Positions 37,191-47,416 of a stretch of DNA of 64,000 bases are shown piece by piece. The stretch lies in assembly GCA_015039465.1 (NCBI GenBank), contig MU130540.1, positions 328,580 through 392,579 of the forward strand, given 5' to 3'. Source of the DNA: Phlegmacium glaucopus (Eukaryota > Basidiomycota > Agaricomycetes > Agaricales > Cortinariaceae). The notes under the pieces are model-generated. The model searched no databases and had not been told where the DNA came from. It saw only the letters and a program-made list of their open reading frames with translations. Positions within the stretch are counted from its first letter, which is position 1. Each line of letters opens with the position of its first letter. A program made the translations under genes and the position numbers.

Positions 37191-37410
37191 TAGTGTTTAA
37201 AGGTCTGGTCTTTTGCCTTTTTGGTAATTTTTTGAGCTAGAGCACTGCTGTAAAAATTCCCCACCATTAGAACACAAAATTTCAGGGGTGGTCCAGTCTT
37301 TTTCTGAAAATTTCCTTTTTGGGAACCCTAGTTTCATGGGAGAATTTTAAGGACAATGTGCCAGCTGCAAAATTGCCAAAAAAGGCAAAAGATCAGACCT
37401 TTAAACACTA
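37191..37410. mobile_element. hAT-type MITE, 220 bp
   Basis: Ends TAGTGTTTAAAGGTCTGG and CCTTTAAACACTA are flanked by ATGATATA/ATCATATA (7 of 8 identical). Related to the MITE at 36518 in its termini and its AAAATTCCCC core. It interrupts the second exon of the Crinkler-RHS-type gene. Confidence 0.85.
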
Positions 37411-37764
37411 ATCATATAGAGGAGTAGATGCCAGGGGGCAGGGGTTCAAGAGACAGAGATGGCAACTTGGGATCAATGAGTGAGGCAAATTGGCTCTCCA
37501 TAGCTCCATACCACTCAGCACAGAAATCCCACCAATTATCCTCGGCAGGCTCCCATATGGCTTTAGATTTAGTTTTCCACTCCCAATTATCAGGATCTAC
37601 AAAGATGGGATGTACTTAGGTCAAGATGGACAGTGATCACACACACATTATCAGGCTCACTCACCAGCATTTTCATCAGATAGTGGAAAGCTTCTGGCAA
37701 GTCATTGTATGATATTTGGAGAGTGCTGCATATCAGGATGAAGCAATTGGCAGGAGCAACAATT

Positions 37765-38428
37765 CAGTACTCCTGTTGTAAGAAAACTAGATACAAAGTC
37801 TCAGCATTTGCGTGCCAAACGACCAGCATTGTGTAAATACCTAGATACAAAGTCTAGGTAACTTGTAAGTAAAATGTAGTAAAAGAAATAGGTAGAATAT
37901 ATCTTACCTCAGTGTTTGCGTGCCAAACGACTGAGATAAATTACTGAGACAAGTCCATATTTATACTAGAAATACCGTAGTGTACTCTAAGTAGTTATCA
38001 ACGGTCTGGAATGGAAAGAAACAGATAACAAAAGAATAATAAAATGAACTGGGCAAGTGTGGCCAGGCCACATTTGTCTCAATGCCCATTGTTCCCCAAA
38101 ACAATGGAACTCGGATGCGGTTTGTAATTCTAACACCTGTCTCAACTTTAATTTATGCACCTTTGCTAGTGTTGCCGAAGTCCAGTCCAGAACCGAAGTT
38201 TGAACCTGAACGTCTGAGAACCAGACCGAAGTTCAGTCCAAGGTTCATATATTTTGCTGAACTGAATGCTGGGTTCAACTCAGCGTTCAAGTAGATCACA
38301 CTTCCACTGAACACGTTCAAACTCAGTTTGAACCGGACTCCTACTATAGCCTTCCAACCGTTACCTGGGTGACACATTCACACTCCCATCATTCTCCATT
38401 CCCTGTCATTCATGATTCTTTGGTATAT
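37765..38428. other. Repeat remnants, no gene
   Basis: Contains TTTGCGTGCCAAACGAC twice (about 37808 and 37916) next to ATACAAAGTCTAG motifs, probably LTR debris, and a GTTCA-rich stretch at about 38170-38340. Confidence 0.45.
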
Positions 38429-38817
38429 TGTTAAGCTTTAAAACAAAGGGAGTCATGTCGGAGTTACTCCGGAACGGAACCGGAACAGTAACCTGGAAAG
38501 GACATTGGCCTCAGCGTGTGTGCTGTGCTGCCCAGCTCCTAAGGTGTCCTGATTTCGGAACGGAAGAAGAAAGTAACAAGTCGGAAGCCCTCAGTGACTT
38601 AGAGGGAAAACAAGAGGAGGAAACTAAGTTGATATTCGAACTGAGGGAAAACATACAAGTTTCGAGTACTTAAATAAATAAAAGAATAGCAACCGAAATA
38701 TAAAAGATAAATATAAGTGCTGCGTTCTGCTCCCGGAAAAGGTCCTGCATTCTTGGGTGAATAATCCATGGCGGGTATGCTGACTGATGGTGGGAAGGAT
38801 GATGACAAAGAATAGTG
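38429..38817 (-). mobile_element. 3' two-thirds of a 569-bp-family LTR
   Basis: Begins TGTTAAGCTTTAAAAC and is colinear with the reverse complement of 49404 back to about 49025, where it stops at GACAAAGAATAGTG. It is in normal orientation, in contrast to the block that follows. Confidence 0.85.
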
Positions 38818-38887
38818 TCCGCATCTCCTCCACATTTCCCTTGTACCCTCCTACTGCTCCTGCAGTACTAGTTTTCTTTTCCCCTCT

Positions 38888-39236
38888 ACACCCCTTCTGC
38901 TCAGCCAATGTGTTCCGGTATCAAAGACTATACAAAGAGAAAGAAAGTAAGGAATAAAAAATAGTAAGAAAGAAACAAAAATTAATGATTTGGGCCTGTT
39001 ACGTATCCATCAACATCTAATACCTGGTTCGCTCCACCGGACGCCGGAGGAAGGGGAAGGCATCGTATCTGAAACACCGTGGTAACATGATCCACCCGGT
39101 GGTACGGTGTGGAAGCATCATATTTTGAGAATCTTTAATGTCTGGTTATTAGTAAATAATAGAAAGTGAGCTATATAAAGAAGATAGATTTCAGATTTTC
39201 TGGGATAGGGGAAGCTTTGAGCATTGTTAGTGATGT
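38888..39236. mobile_element. Mirrored LTR of the second gypsy lineage
   Basis: In-place complement of 25471-25822, both termini included (ACACCCC for TGTGGGG; GTGATGT for CACTACA), about 98% matching. Several of the differences are CpG-type transitions, so it looks like a real diverged copy rather than a duplicate of the same DNA. Confidence 0.9.
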
Positions 39237-39457
39237 GACGGAAATTTGATCCAGGTGTAACTCGTTCAAGGAACGGACAGTTTACTTCGTAGTAACCGAC
39301 ACCTGGACACCATCTTCGACGTCAAAAACATAGATCATTAATTGTCTCTTAGCGTGGACAAAGATTGGAGAATGATACCCTTATGTTTACCTCCTCGTGA
39401 CCAACTATTCCCCTTACATGGTTCCCTACCCTTTATATGGTTCCCTACCCTTTATAT

Positions 39458-39644
39458 ACAATGTAAGGTAGTATGCACTGAGGCCAGGCTGAGGCTGCCT
39501 CAACAAAGGCCATCGGGCATGAGGAAAGGTCATGAGAGGGAACAAAGGCCAAGATGAGGTGGATGCAGGCTGAGGCTCTGAAAAGGCATAGTAAGGCTGA
39601 GAAGGCTGCAGTGAGGTTTGGGTAATGGTGAAGAAGTGGTGATG
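39458..39644. mobile_element. Mirrored start of a 569-bp-family LTR
   Basis: In-place complement of about 48836-49022. It is also colinear, in the same written direction, with 344-530. It ends at a run of 25 A (39645-39669). Confidence 0.9.
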
Positions 39645-39669
39645 AAAAAAAAAAAAAAAAAAAAAAAAA
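39645..39669. repeat. Poly(A) run, 25 bases
   Basis: Lies at the broken end of the mirrored LTR. A second such junction is at 8713, and a third, shorter one at 53418. Confidence 0.95.
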
Positions 39670-39973
39670 CCTACTATCGATTTATATTTATAACACACGG
39701 ACGGTTCTGATATAAAAATATAAACAAACGTAAACTCCGGTATACAACTTTACCAACACCTCAGACGGTCTCAGGTGGTCTGTTCAGACCGCCTTATACA
39801 GGTCATTCTGAGGTGGCCTTAGACACCTGAGGCCACTTAAAATGACCTGAGGTGACCTGAAGTCACCTGGCCTGAGCTGTTTAAACCGGGTACAGTGTGA
39901 CTTTTTAGGACCTGACCTCAGGTCACTTCAGGTGACCTAAGGCCACCTCATACACCCCCTCACATGTCAGGAG
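39670..39973. mobile_element. Mirrored MITE terminus
   Basis: Read backwards without complementing from 39973, it begins GAGGACTGTACACTCCCCCAC, the family terminus seen at 57547. CCAGTGGACTCC-type arrays follow in place of GTCCGG arrays. Confidence 0.75.
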
Positions 39974-40154
39974 ACGAATTCGGTATAGAGTGGGACCAGT
40001 AAGTAGGGTTAAAGTCACAGTTTCCGTAGCCTCCTCGCACAGCGTAAACTCGTACGGAACACCCATGTTTCGCTTTCACCTTATATTAAGAACTTTGGCC
40101 TGAAGTCAAGAAACTAGTGTCGTTACCCGTTGAGCGATCAGTGTAACCATTACC
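39974..40154. other. Open frame visible only in the mirrored reading
   Basis: Read backwards without complementing from about 40148 to 39976, it gives an uninterrupted frame of roughly 57 codons, including the segments KSGFKNYIPLSLCTHKAC and SSDAFDTEIGMND. No comparable frame exists in the six normal frames. It resembles a host or transposon exon cut by the MITE. Confidence 0.5.
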
Positions 40155-41083
40155 CTCCAGAAACGACACTAGGTGGTCTAGACTAGTCTAGGCCAGTCTT
40201 ATAAAAGGTCGGGTTTACCGTCATTATCTCGGTTAAAAAGACTGGTCTAAGACTGGTCTAGACGAGTCTTTCTGGTCAAGACTAGTCTAGACTAGTCTAG
40301 GTTCAGACTGGTTAAAGGCTAGTCTTAGGTTGGTTAAAGGCTCGTCTTAGACTGATAAAGACTCGTCTAAGACTCGTCTTAACTCAACGTTCGAATCCTT
40401 TACTTAGTGGACTGAAATGATCTTTTTATTATATTAATATCTTTAATTTGATCGTTATATAATTAAGTGGTTATATATGTCCATCCTATCGTTCCTGAAT
40501 AGCGGTAGTTCTAGTACATAAAACAAGTCACGCTCCCCACACTAGTGCACTGGTGTACACTACACGGGTAATGACAAACAACTACAGCAGGGGGACAAAG
40601 AGTGTGGTGGTGGTGATGGTGGTGGTGGTGGTGTGGGCAAAAGTTCTTGTGGGTAAAACTGTCGGTGGTATTGTTGTTCTTAGTGTTGGCTGTTGCCATT
40701 GGGGGGGAGTCCTTCCCCCCTATAAATAAAATAAAGTAAGATAAGGTGAAGTGACGATTGTATGATATTATCCAGTACATGTTGTAGTTACTGTTGTTAC
40801 ATGTTGTACATGTTGTACATGTTGCTGGGTATGTGGGCATGTTGCTGGTGTGTGCGGCACATGTTGCTGCGTTGCGTACATGTTGTTGTTTGCTGCGCTT
40901 GTTGTTGTGCACGTGTGCATGCTGCTGCTTATATGCACATGGTGCTGCTTATGTGCACATGCAGCTACTCATGTGCACATGTTGCTGATTATGGGTGGAT
41001 GTTGCCGCTCATGTGCGGCTGCTGCTGCTTATCTGCCGGTGTTGCTGCTTATGGGGGGATGCTGCTGCTCATGTACGAAGAAA
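40155..41083. mobile_element. Mirrored end of a large GATCAG-type element
   Basis: Read backwards, it matches about 32560-33427 in order: GTCGTCGT low complexity, a C/G hairpin (written G7-AGTCCTT-C6 at 40701-40720), the AT-rich GTGAATTAATATATTGC part, the GATCAG array and the terminus GGTGGATCACAGCAAAGACCTC. Confidence 0.9.
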
Positions 41084-41754
41084 GGCAACTCTAAGTCTCT
41101 AAATGATACAACTCAAATTTGGACTTAAGTTTGTTTAATATAGCCCTTTCTCAATAAGGAAAGAAGCTATTAATAGATTTTAAATAGATCTAGGGTCCTA
41201 AGAAGATCCTCTATCATTCTATTCAATATTTCCTCTTTGGGAAATTTTTCCCATAGGCCAAATCCCATTTAATGCAGTACTTTTCTGTCCCCCACCAGAT
41301 CTGAGTAGTTCTGACCAATTCTGATCAGATCTGATCAGAATTGCAATACTTATAAGTCAATTCCTACTAACTCATATTTTTTCTAAAATTTCTAACATAT
41401 TAATTTAAATTTAAATTTAAATGGATTAATTTAAATTTAAATTTAAATGGATTAATTATACATTTTGAGGTGGGATTAGTTACTAGTACATTAGAATAAC
41501 AAAATACATTAGTTGATATCAGAGAAATGAAATCAAAATACTAAGTGGTCAAAATGAGTGGGTAGAGTGGGTGTGAAATAAATGGGCAGGTGGTAGAAAG
41601 GGGGGGTGATGGGTGCAAAACGGGGGTGATGGGTGTAAAAAAGGGGTGATGGGTGCAAAACGGGGGTGATGGGCGTAAAACAGGTGTATGTGGGTGGTTG
41701 AAACGGACGACGACGAGGAGGCATCGCCGTCATCGTTCATTGTCCGTCATCATT

Positions 41755-41925
41755 GTCGTTGTCCGTCATCGTTGTCGTTGTCCGTTGCCGTCATTGTTGT
41801 CCGTTGCCGTCATTGTTGTCCATTGCCGTCATTGTTGTCCGTTGCCGTCATTGTTGTCCGTTGCCGTCATTGTTGTCCGTTGCCGTCATTGTTGTCCGTT
41901 GTTGTCATTGTCATCCGTTGTTGTC
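41755..41925. repeat. 19-bp tandem array GTTGTCCGTTGCCGTCATT
   Basis: About seven units inside the large element, degrading at both edges into GTCGTC-like low complexity. Confidence 0.9.
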
Positions 41926-42479
41926 ATTGTCATTGTTGTTTGTCGTCATCATTGTCGTTTGTCGTTGTTGTTGTGGCTTGTGGTTTGTCATCGTTCGAAA
42001 ACTAATTAAAAAAACCCCCCTGGTGAAAGGGGGGGTGGTGATGGTGTGTTGATGTTGAGGCATGGTAGTAGTGGGGATCTGGTGGTAATTAGTAAGGTAG
42101 AATTAAAAATAAAATAAAAACAAACAAAAACCCCCTCGAGGGGGGGGGGTAGCCGTCACCACCATCATCCGTCGTGTTGTACATCGTTGTAAGCCGGTGG
42201 GTGTCGTTTGTCGTCGTCACATTGGTCGTTCGTCGTGATACAGGTCGTGTGTTGTTGTTGTATGTGTGTACGTGTCGTGTGTCGTCGTCGTGCATGTCGT
42301 ACGTCGTACATGGCCTAATACAACATGTTAGTAGTCAATTAACATAAAATGAAGTAAAAAAATACCCCCCCTGGTGAGGGGGGGTTACCGTTGCACGTCG
42401 TCATCGTTGTAGTGTCGTACATTGTTGTGGTGGTGTCGTACGTTGTTGTTGTTGCTCGCTATCGTTGTCGTTGATACAC

Positions 42480-43690
42480 TGTCAGTACGCTAGGTGCTGT
42501 ACTAACTGAGGTGTGATGCGGCTCGGGGCTTCGGTGGCCTAAACACTGAGTCAAGTGTATGCAGAAAGGTTCCAACTAAGGTAGGGCAACAGGATATGAG
42601 ACGAGCGAAATGAGGAGCGATGTAATGACGAAAGGGCGACGAAGTAATGAAGTGGCGACGCAGTGACAAAGGGGAGACGCAGTGATGAGGGGGAGACGCA
42701 GTGACAAAGGGGAGACGCAGTGACAAAGGGGAGACGCAGTGATGAAGGGGAGACGCAGTGACAAAGGGGCGACGCAGTGACAAAGGGGCGACGCAGTGAC
42801 AAAATATAGTCGCTGTATGTGCGACTCGCAGTAAAACACAAATGAAATGAAGGTGAACAACGAGAGAGACGATGACAAGACTTAATTCTATACTCTGGGG
42901 AGAGAGGCGAATACTTTCTTATTGTCCTTTGTAACTAAATTACAGGAGGTTTTTATAGTAGGTAGAGGAGATCACATGGCTAAGTTGCACATGTGTATCT
43001 ATAAAACAAATCAAAACGATGAAACAGGAGTCCAAGAGGGACTAGGCAAAATGGGGAGACAAAACATCAGGGATAGTGGGCAATAAATGAAAGAGGACCG
43101 GTCGTCGCTCCGAGGGCTGGCAGAAGACATGTGGTATAGAGAGGCGATCAAGGAGCGATGATAGATGTATCAAAAATAAAGGAAACAAAGTGCTTGAGGT
43201 AACCGAAGAGAAATAAAAGAATATAAATGATCAGCGACCCAAAATACCCAATGGTGTTAAGGAACTTCTCGATCCGGTGATTGTCGCTGGATAGGGGCGA
43301 CTGGTAGGGTAGCAACGACGATTCGACACAGAACGATTCGGTGTAGCGTAAGGGGACGTCGGTCTGGGCAGTGGACATGCCTACGACTCTTAGACGAGTG
43401 AGCATTACCAAATATGGAAAAAGCATGACTATACACGTGACTGCTGGTGAAAGGGAGTGAAAGGGAGGCAGAACGCCTAATGTCGTCCGGGTACTGCCGG
43501 AAAAGGGGGCGATCGTACGAGCGAAATATAGCCAAGGCATTTAGGAAGCTTCTGGGGCAGTAGAGGAGACGACCGAATAGCCAGAGACTTATCTATGCAA
43601 TAAAACAGCAAATAGTTGGTGTAAGAGGCGACGTAGAGCGACGTCGCTGCCAAAAATGCGAAAAAGGAAGGCAGGGAACCAGCATGTTCA
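42480..43690 (-). mobile_element. Possible LTR inserted in the large element
   Basis: A block of different base composition that lacks the flanking hairpin and low-complexity texture. The minus strand has TATAAAAACC near 42955 and then CAG-rich leader-like sequence. Termini were not located, so this is tentative. Confidence 0.35.
42625..42802. repeat. 20-21-bp tandem array GACAAAGGGGAGACGCAGTG
   Basis: Nine or so units alternating GACAAAGGGG and GATGAAGGGG. Both strands are open across it for that reason only. Confidence 0.95.
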
Positions 43691-44404
43691 TCATCGTATG
43701 TCGTACATGACTATTGTAAGTTGTTAGTAATGAATTAAGATAGAATAAAATAAAAAATACCCCCCCTCACCAGGGGGGGTTACCGTTGTTACATGGCTGT
43801 CGTCGTTGTGCTGCCACTGTTGTTCGTTGCCGTTATTCATTGCCGTTATTCATTGCCGTTATTCATTGCTGTTGTTGTGTAGTGGGTATTAGCATATAAT
43901 GGGGGTCGATAAAATAATCGACTTACCTTTTTATGACCACAGATGATGCTGTGCATCGTCTGTGGTTGTCGTTACTGGCCGTGTGACGGTGTGAGAGACA
44001 GAGAATGAAATCAACATTACTTGTGCAAGTCACATGTGATCACGTGATCACACCCCTCGCACTGAACAAAATACACGATTTTGATGGCAACAAGGTCATT
44101 GCCATCTAATCTCAATATAGTGCTACTTGACATATTACCATAATTATATTATTTTTCTAGTAAACTCAAGTGGTTCATTTGCTGATCTAACTTAATTCTG
44201 CTCGGAAATGGTCAGATTCTGCTCGGAAATTGGTCAGAATTAAATCTGATTAGATCAGATCAGATCTGGTATTTCTGATCAGAAAAATTGGCTCTATTAC
44301 TGCCATTTGGGCTTGTAAAAATTCTGACCGGAATCTGATCAGATCTGACCAATTCTGATCAGATCTGATCTGATCTGGTGGATCACAGCAAAGACCTCCT
44401 GCAA

Positions 44405-44861
44405 TCTTCATCTACCGTGGTCAAAAACCCAAAAAGCACGTGGTGACGACGTTTGGATTCCACAACAGGAAGCCCCATTAGACCCAATCCACACAATACA
44501 CAAGCATTTTATGAAGAACAAACTTAATACCTCCCACCCCATATCTGCTTACCACAACACCCACAATAAGGTTGTTATGCTCACTAGACCACAATTCATT
44601 CAATGTATCAACCAGATATTGCAAACGACTGGCAAAGGCTACCCGCACATCATGGGCCACTGTTTTCATATCAGAGGCACCACCTTTTATCTCGTTTTGG
44701 GTGTTCCTCCCGACATGGTCAAAAAATTTGGCCGCTGGCAATCTCAGGCCTTTCTGGAATACTGGTGTTGTCTGGATTACTTAGGCAAAATCCACTTAGA
44801 TATGCTCCCTCTCAACCCTTCCATTCCACTGAGATCTGCATGTAACCTGCCTAAGGCTTGA
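44405..44861 (+). pseudogene. Tyrosine recombinase, C-terminal fragment
   Basis: Site-specific recombinase of the integrase fold, of the kind found in Crypton-like or DIRS-like fungal elements. The frame is open from about 44405 and contains LPWSKTQKARGDDVWIP, TGKGYPHIMGHCF, GVPPDMVKKFGRWQSQAFLEYW and LDYLGKIHLDMLPL. The box expected to read HxxR is GHCFHIRGTT, so the second catalytic Arg appears to be His (one CpG transition). The N-terminal half is missing: the 3.1-kb element ends at 44398. Confidence 0.6.
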
Positions 44862-45179
44862 CTTCGTCTCCAGGTCAATCTTTGTCTATGACTATGATGT
44901 GCCTTAGTCTTGTTACTACCATTGGTTTTCCATAGTCATTTCCTCAGTTCGACCCCAGTTTGATGAACTAGGAATCTGAGAAACCGCTAATCAGAATCAG
45001 AATTATTGGTTCCAGATTTTTATCTCGTCGCTACCGCTCCCAGAAAAGTTAGTAAGTTATTTAGGTCAGACTGTACTCCTTCAGCATATCAAACTCTTAT
45101 ACGCTAAATAAAATACATAAAATATATTGGGCAATTGGATGGCAAGGAATTCACTATTTCAACCGTTAGCAAAATTGGC

Positions 45180-47416
45180 TTTTTGCAGTCAAGGTGCCGC
45201 GCACAGTTTTCCGTGTTGAGAGCCGAATTGGGCAATCAGTTTCATATCAGACAGTCTACCAAGCTCTGCAACAGATGGCTAAACAGAAGAAAGAAGACCT
45301 CCAGGCTGCAATAGAAGCTGGGCGTCATTTTATTGTGGTCAGTGACAACATTCAAGCTTACGCACGCCAACAAGACCACCGTATTGGAAAATAAAACCAA
45401 ATGATCACCGGACTTGCAGCAATGGCAGTTGAAATGGAAGACTACCACCCAGAGGCCTTTGACATGAATGATATCATCCAGCATCAAAAACAACAGGAGA
45501 GAAAGAAGTTGACAACAGACCTTATTCTGGAGGATATTGAGGCACAACATCTTGAAAATGTAGCTGTTGTTCATTTCCTCCAGCGTCTTCTCAACTTTGT
45601 GCCAGCACTTTTGCCATATTGCCAGAAACTATGTGAATATGTAGCATCATCAGTGTCCAAAAATCAAATTCCTAAAATGAGATGTACAAAAGTCATGCCA
45701 CTTGCAACCAACAGCGCCAACGAGATGCTTATACAGGGGATGAAGGAAGGCATTCTTGATTTTGCATCAACACAGATGGGGATGAAAAACGAGACACTCA
45801 ATAACATGGCTTCAATTTGGTCGGGTGATGGCAAAACTTTCAATATGCTATTGTCCCTTAAGAAAATGTCAGCAATGGAATCTAACAACTTTCATTCATT
45901 CCAGTGGATGATTCCTCTTCTTGAACTTTGGCATACAAAATGGACCAACCTGAGCCGAATAGTCTGGACACACTGGGGGTCATCTGACGAGCCAAACTCC
46001 CTGGCAACCATTGCAAGGCTGGCAGAGTGCCCAATACCATCAGATATGAGAAAGGTAGACTTTTATGATGGTGCGCACCTCATTAATCTCGCCCTTGATT
46101 CACATCTGCTACTCTGCTGGGAGTTGAGTGATTAACAAAACAAGTTGGGTATACTTACTCACCAAATTCAGGTTACATTTTGCGACTACAAATCTGGTTG
46201 AATATTTCGCTGGTCAACATTTGTTGCCTACCTTCAAGGAGCTTCTCAGTATCGCAAGAGTCTTGTCTCAGCGACATGGTACCACACAGGCATATAACTC
46301 AGCATTAAACACCAGTGCACCACCTGAGAACCGGCCACTGAGAGGATCTGAATGGATCAGACCAAGCCAAAGCATGAGTGAGGATGCTTCAATGGAGGAG
46401 AATGAGGGTCAAGATGATGATGAACTTACGCTACCCCTCCCACCTGAGCAACCCAGGGACAAGATTGACACTATGCTTGCAAACTCAATTTTATTCATCT
46501 GAAATGCAATTTGGTGGAGAGAGGTTTGTACAGCTGTGGCAGAGGGTGATAGTGGGCATGTGTGGGAAATAATGAAGGTGAGTTTTGAGAAAGATGTATG
46601 TGGCTGAATACAATAATCATTGTACTCCGTAGGTCTGGCTTGTTACCTTTGCTGGCAGTGGAAACCCATATTACTGTCAGTTTCTGATGGAGTTGTTTTG
46701 CAACTTCAAATAGGAATGGAGCGATCTCCTGATTGATGCCATTCAGAAGAACTGGGTTGTCAACCTAAAAGGTCAGCAAGGACACTTCATCAAAATGGAT
46801 TTGATGCAGGAACACTTCAACTTCTGGCTGGAGGATCTTGCCCAACACAAAGGGAAGCAATTTGATGATGTCTTTTATTGTGAGGTCCTTTCAATGAACG
46901 TCAATAATTTCCTAAATCTTAAAGATGAAATGGAAGAAAATGTTACCTTAAAAAGGCACACCAAAACTCATGGCAAAAGCAGTATTGACAATGAGCTTTG
47001 GGTTGTCATGAATCACCTCCGAGAGGAAGAAGTTGATAGTTTTCGACCAGGTAGAAACATTGCCACCATTGACCGTGATGACCTAACAGAAGGCATGAAG
47101 ACTCTTTGAGGAGGGAAAGTCTGATTTTGTGGCAAAAAGTACAATCACATCAACTATTACCAAAATGCACATGGCTACATCAGACTCATCAGCGATAAAT
47201 GAACTACACCAAGGGTTAGAAGAAGCTGAGGAATCAGAGGAATTGGAGAGGGCAGAGCTACAACAGGACAAAGACTTACCAGATGATGAATTACTCAGCA
47301 ATGATCTAAATCAGCGGCAGCGGCGCATACCACATCAGCAAATGGCTCCAATTGATGGTGAAGTCTATATGATTGAGAGCATTGGTAAGTTTATACTCCA
47401 TGAAATCAGGGCCTAG
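45180..47416 (+). pseudogene. DUF6589 protein, decayed
   Basis: An agaricomycete family of unknown role, often near transposons. Parts recognised: DNIQAYARQQDHRIG (about 45350), MEDYHPEAFDM, PLATNSANEMLIQG (about 45700), WSGDGKTFNMLLSLKK, LLELWHTKWTNLSRI ... HWGSS (about 45900-45990), an acidic linker (46380-46450) and a C-terminal DLMQEHFNFWLEDL ... SMNVNNFL block (46800-46920). An acceptor TTTTGCAG precedes the first exon at about 45189. Breaks: TAA 45392-45394, a frame change near 46130, TGA 46500, and a one-base shift near 47107. It converges on the helicase gene with a short 3' overlap at 47406-47416. Confidence 0.65.

Larger units (their letters stand above)
33661..37760 (-). pseudogene. 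Crinkler-RHS-type NTPase/nuclease gene, interrupted three times
   Basis: Family recognised from sequence memory: a P-loop NTPase followed by a restriction-nuclease-like fold, as in Crinkler-RHS-type proteins of fungi. Minus-strand parts are: about 37760-37665; a 50-bp GT-AG intron (37664-37615); 37614-37419; 37182-37072, ending in a Walker-A-like ITSQPGTG; a probable long intron; about 36500-36412; then 35126-33661. The last part includes NPISSSNVFIWLLFDI, AALDHFGYSAHDVF-type helices and a C-terminal FPLFDAFTIELD ... ILWVLQ nuclease-like block. Insertions are a Mutator-like element (35127-36401) and two hAT MITEs (36518-36728, 37191-37410). Additional frame changes near 34900, 34110 and 33900. 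Such proteins are often effectors or transposon-associated; the role here is unknown. Confidence 0.6.
38888..41083. other. Block written as complement without reversal
   Basis: At least four independent pieces match other sequences in this window only if complemented in place (or reversed without complementing). They are 38888-39236 (LTR 25471-25822), 39458-39644 (LTR start 48836), 39670-39973 (a GTCCGG-type MITE end) and 40155-41083 (the element end 32560-33427). As an example, the 60 bases from 39121 complement exactly to the 60 bases from about 25702. The outer limits are the limits of detectable homology. Confidence 0.9.
41274..44398. mobile_element. Large GATCAG-type terminal-inverted-repeat element, 3.1 kb
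   Basis: The left end GCAGTACTTTTCTGTCCCCCAC pairs imperfectly with the right end GTGGATCACAGCAAAGACCTC, both followed inwards by CCAGATCTG and GATCAGATCTGATCAG arrays. The interior holds four C/G hairpins (42015, 42131, 42365, 43760), two tandem arrays and an LTR-like insert (about 42480-43690). No transposase is seen. The right end abuts a tyrosine-recombinase reading frame. Confidence 0.7.

Noticed and set aside
42625..42802. Regular 20-bp repeats resembling a CRISPR array
   Set aside because: The units are contiguous with no unique spacers, and the genome is eukaryotic. It is a simple tandem array, as are 41755-41925 and 35644-35880.
43148..43540. 130-codon minus-strand frame as a membrane protein
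   Set aside because: It is inside LTR-like sequence and has hydrophobic composition but no conserved feature. It was left within the tentative LTR.
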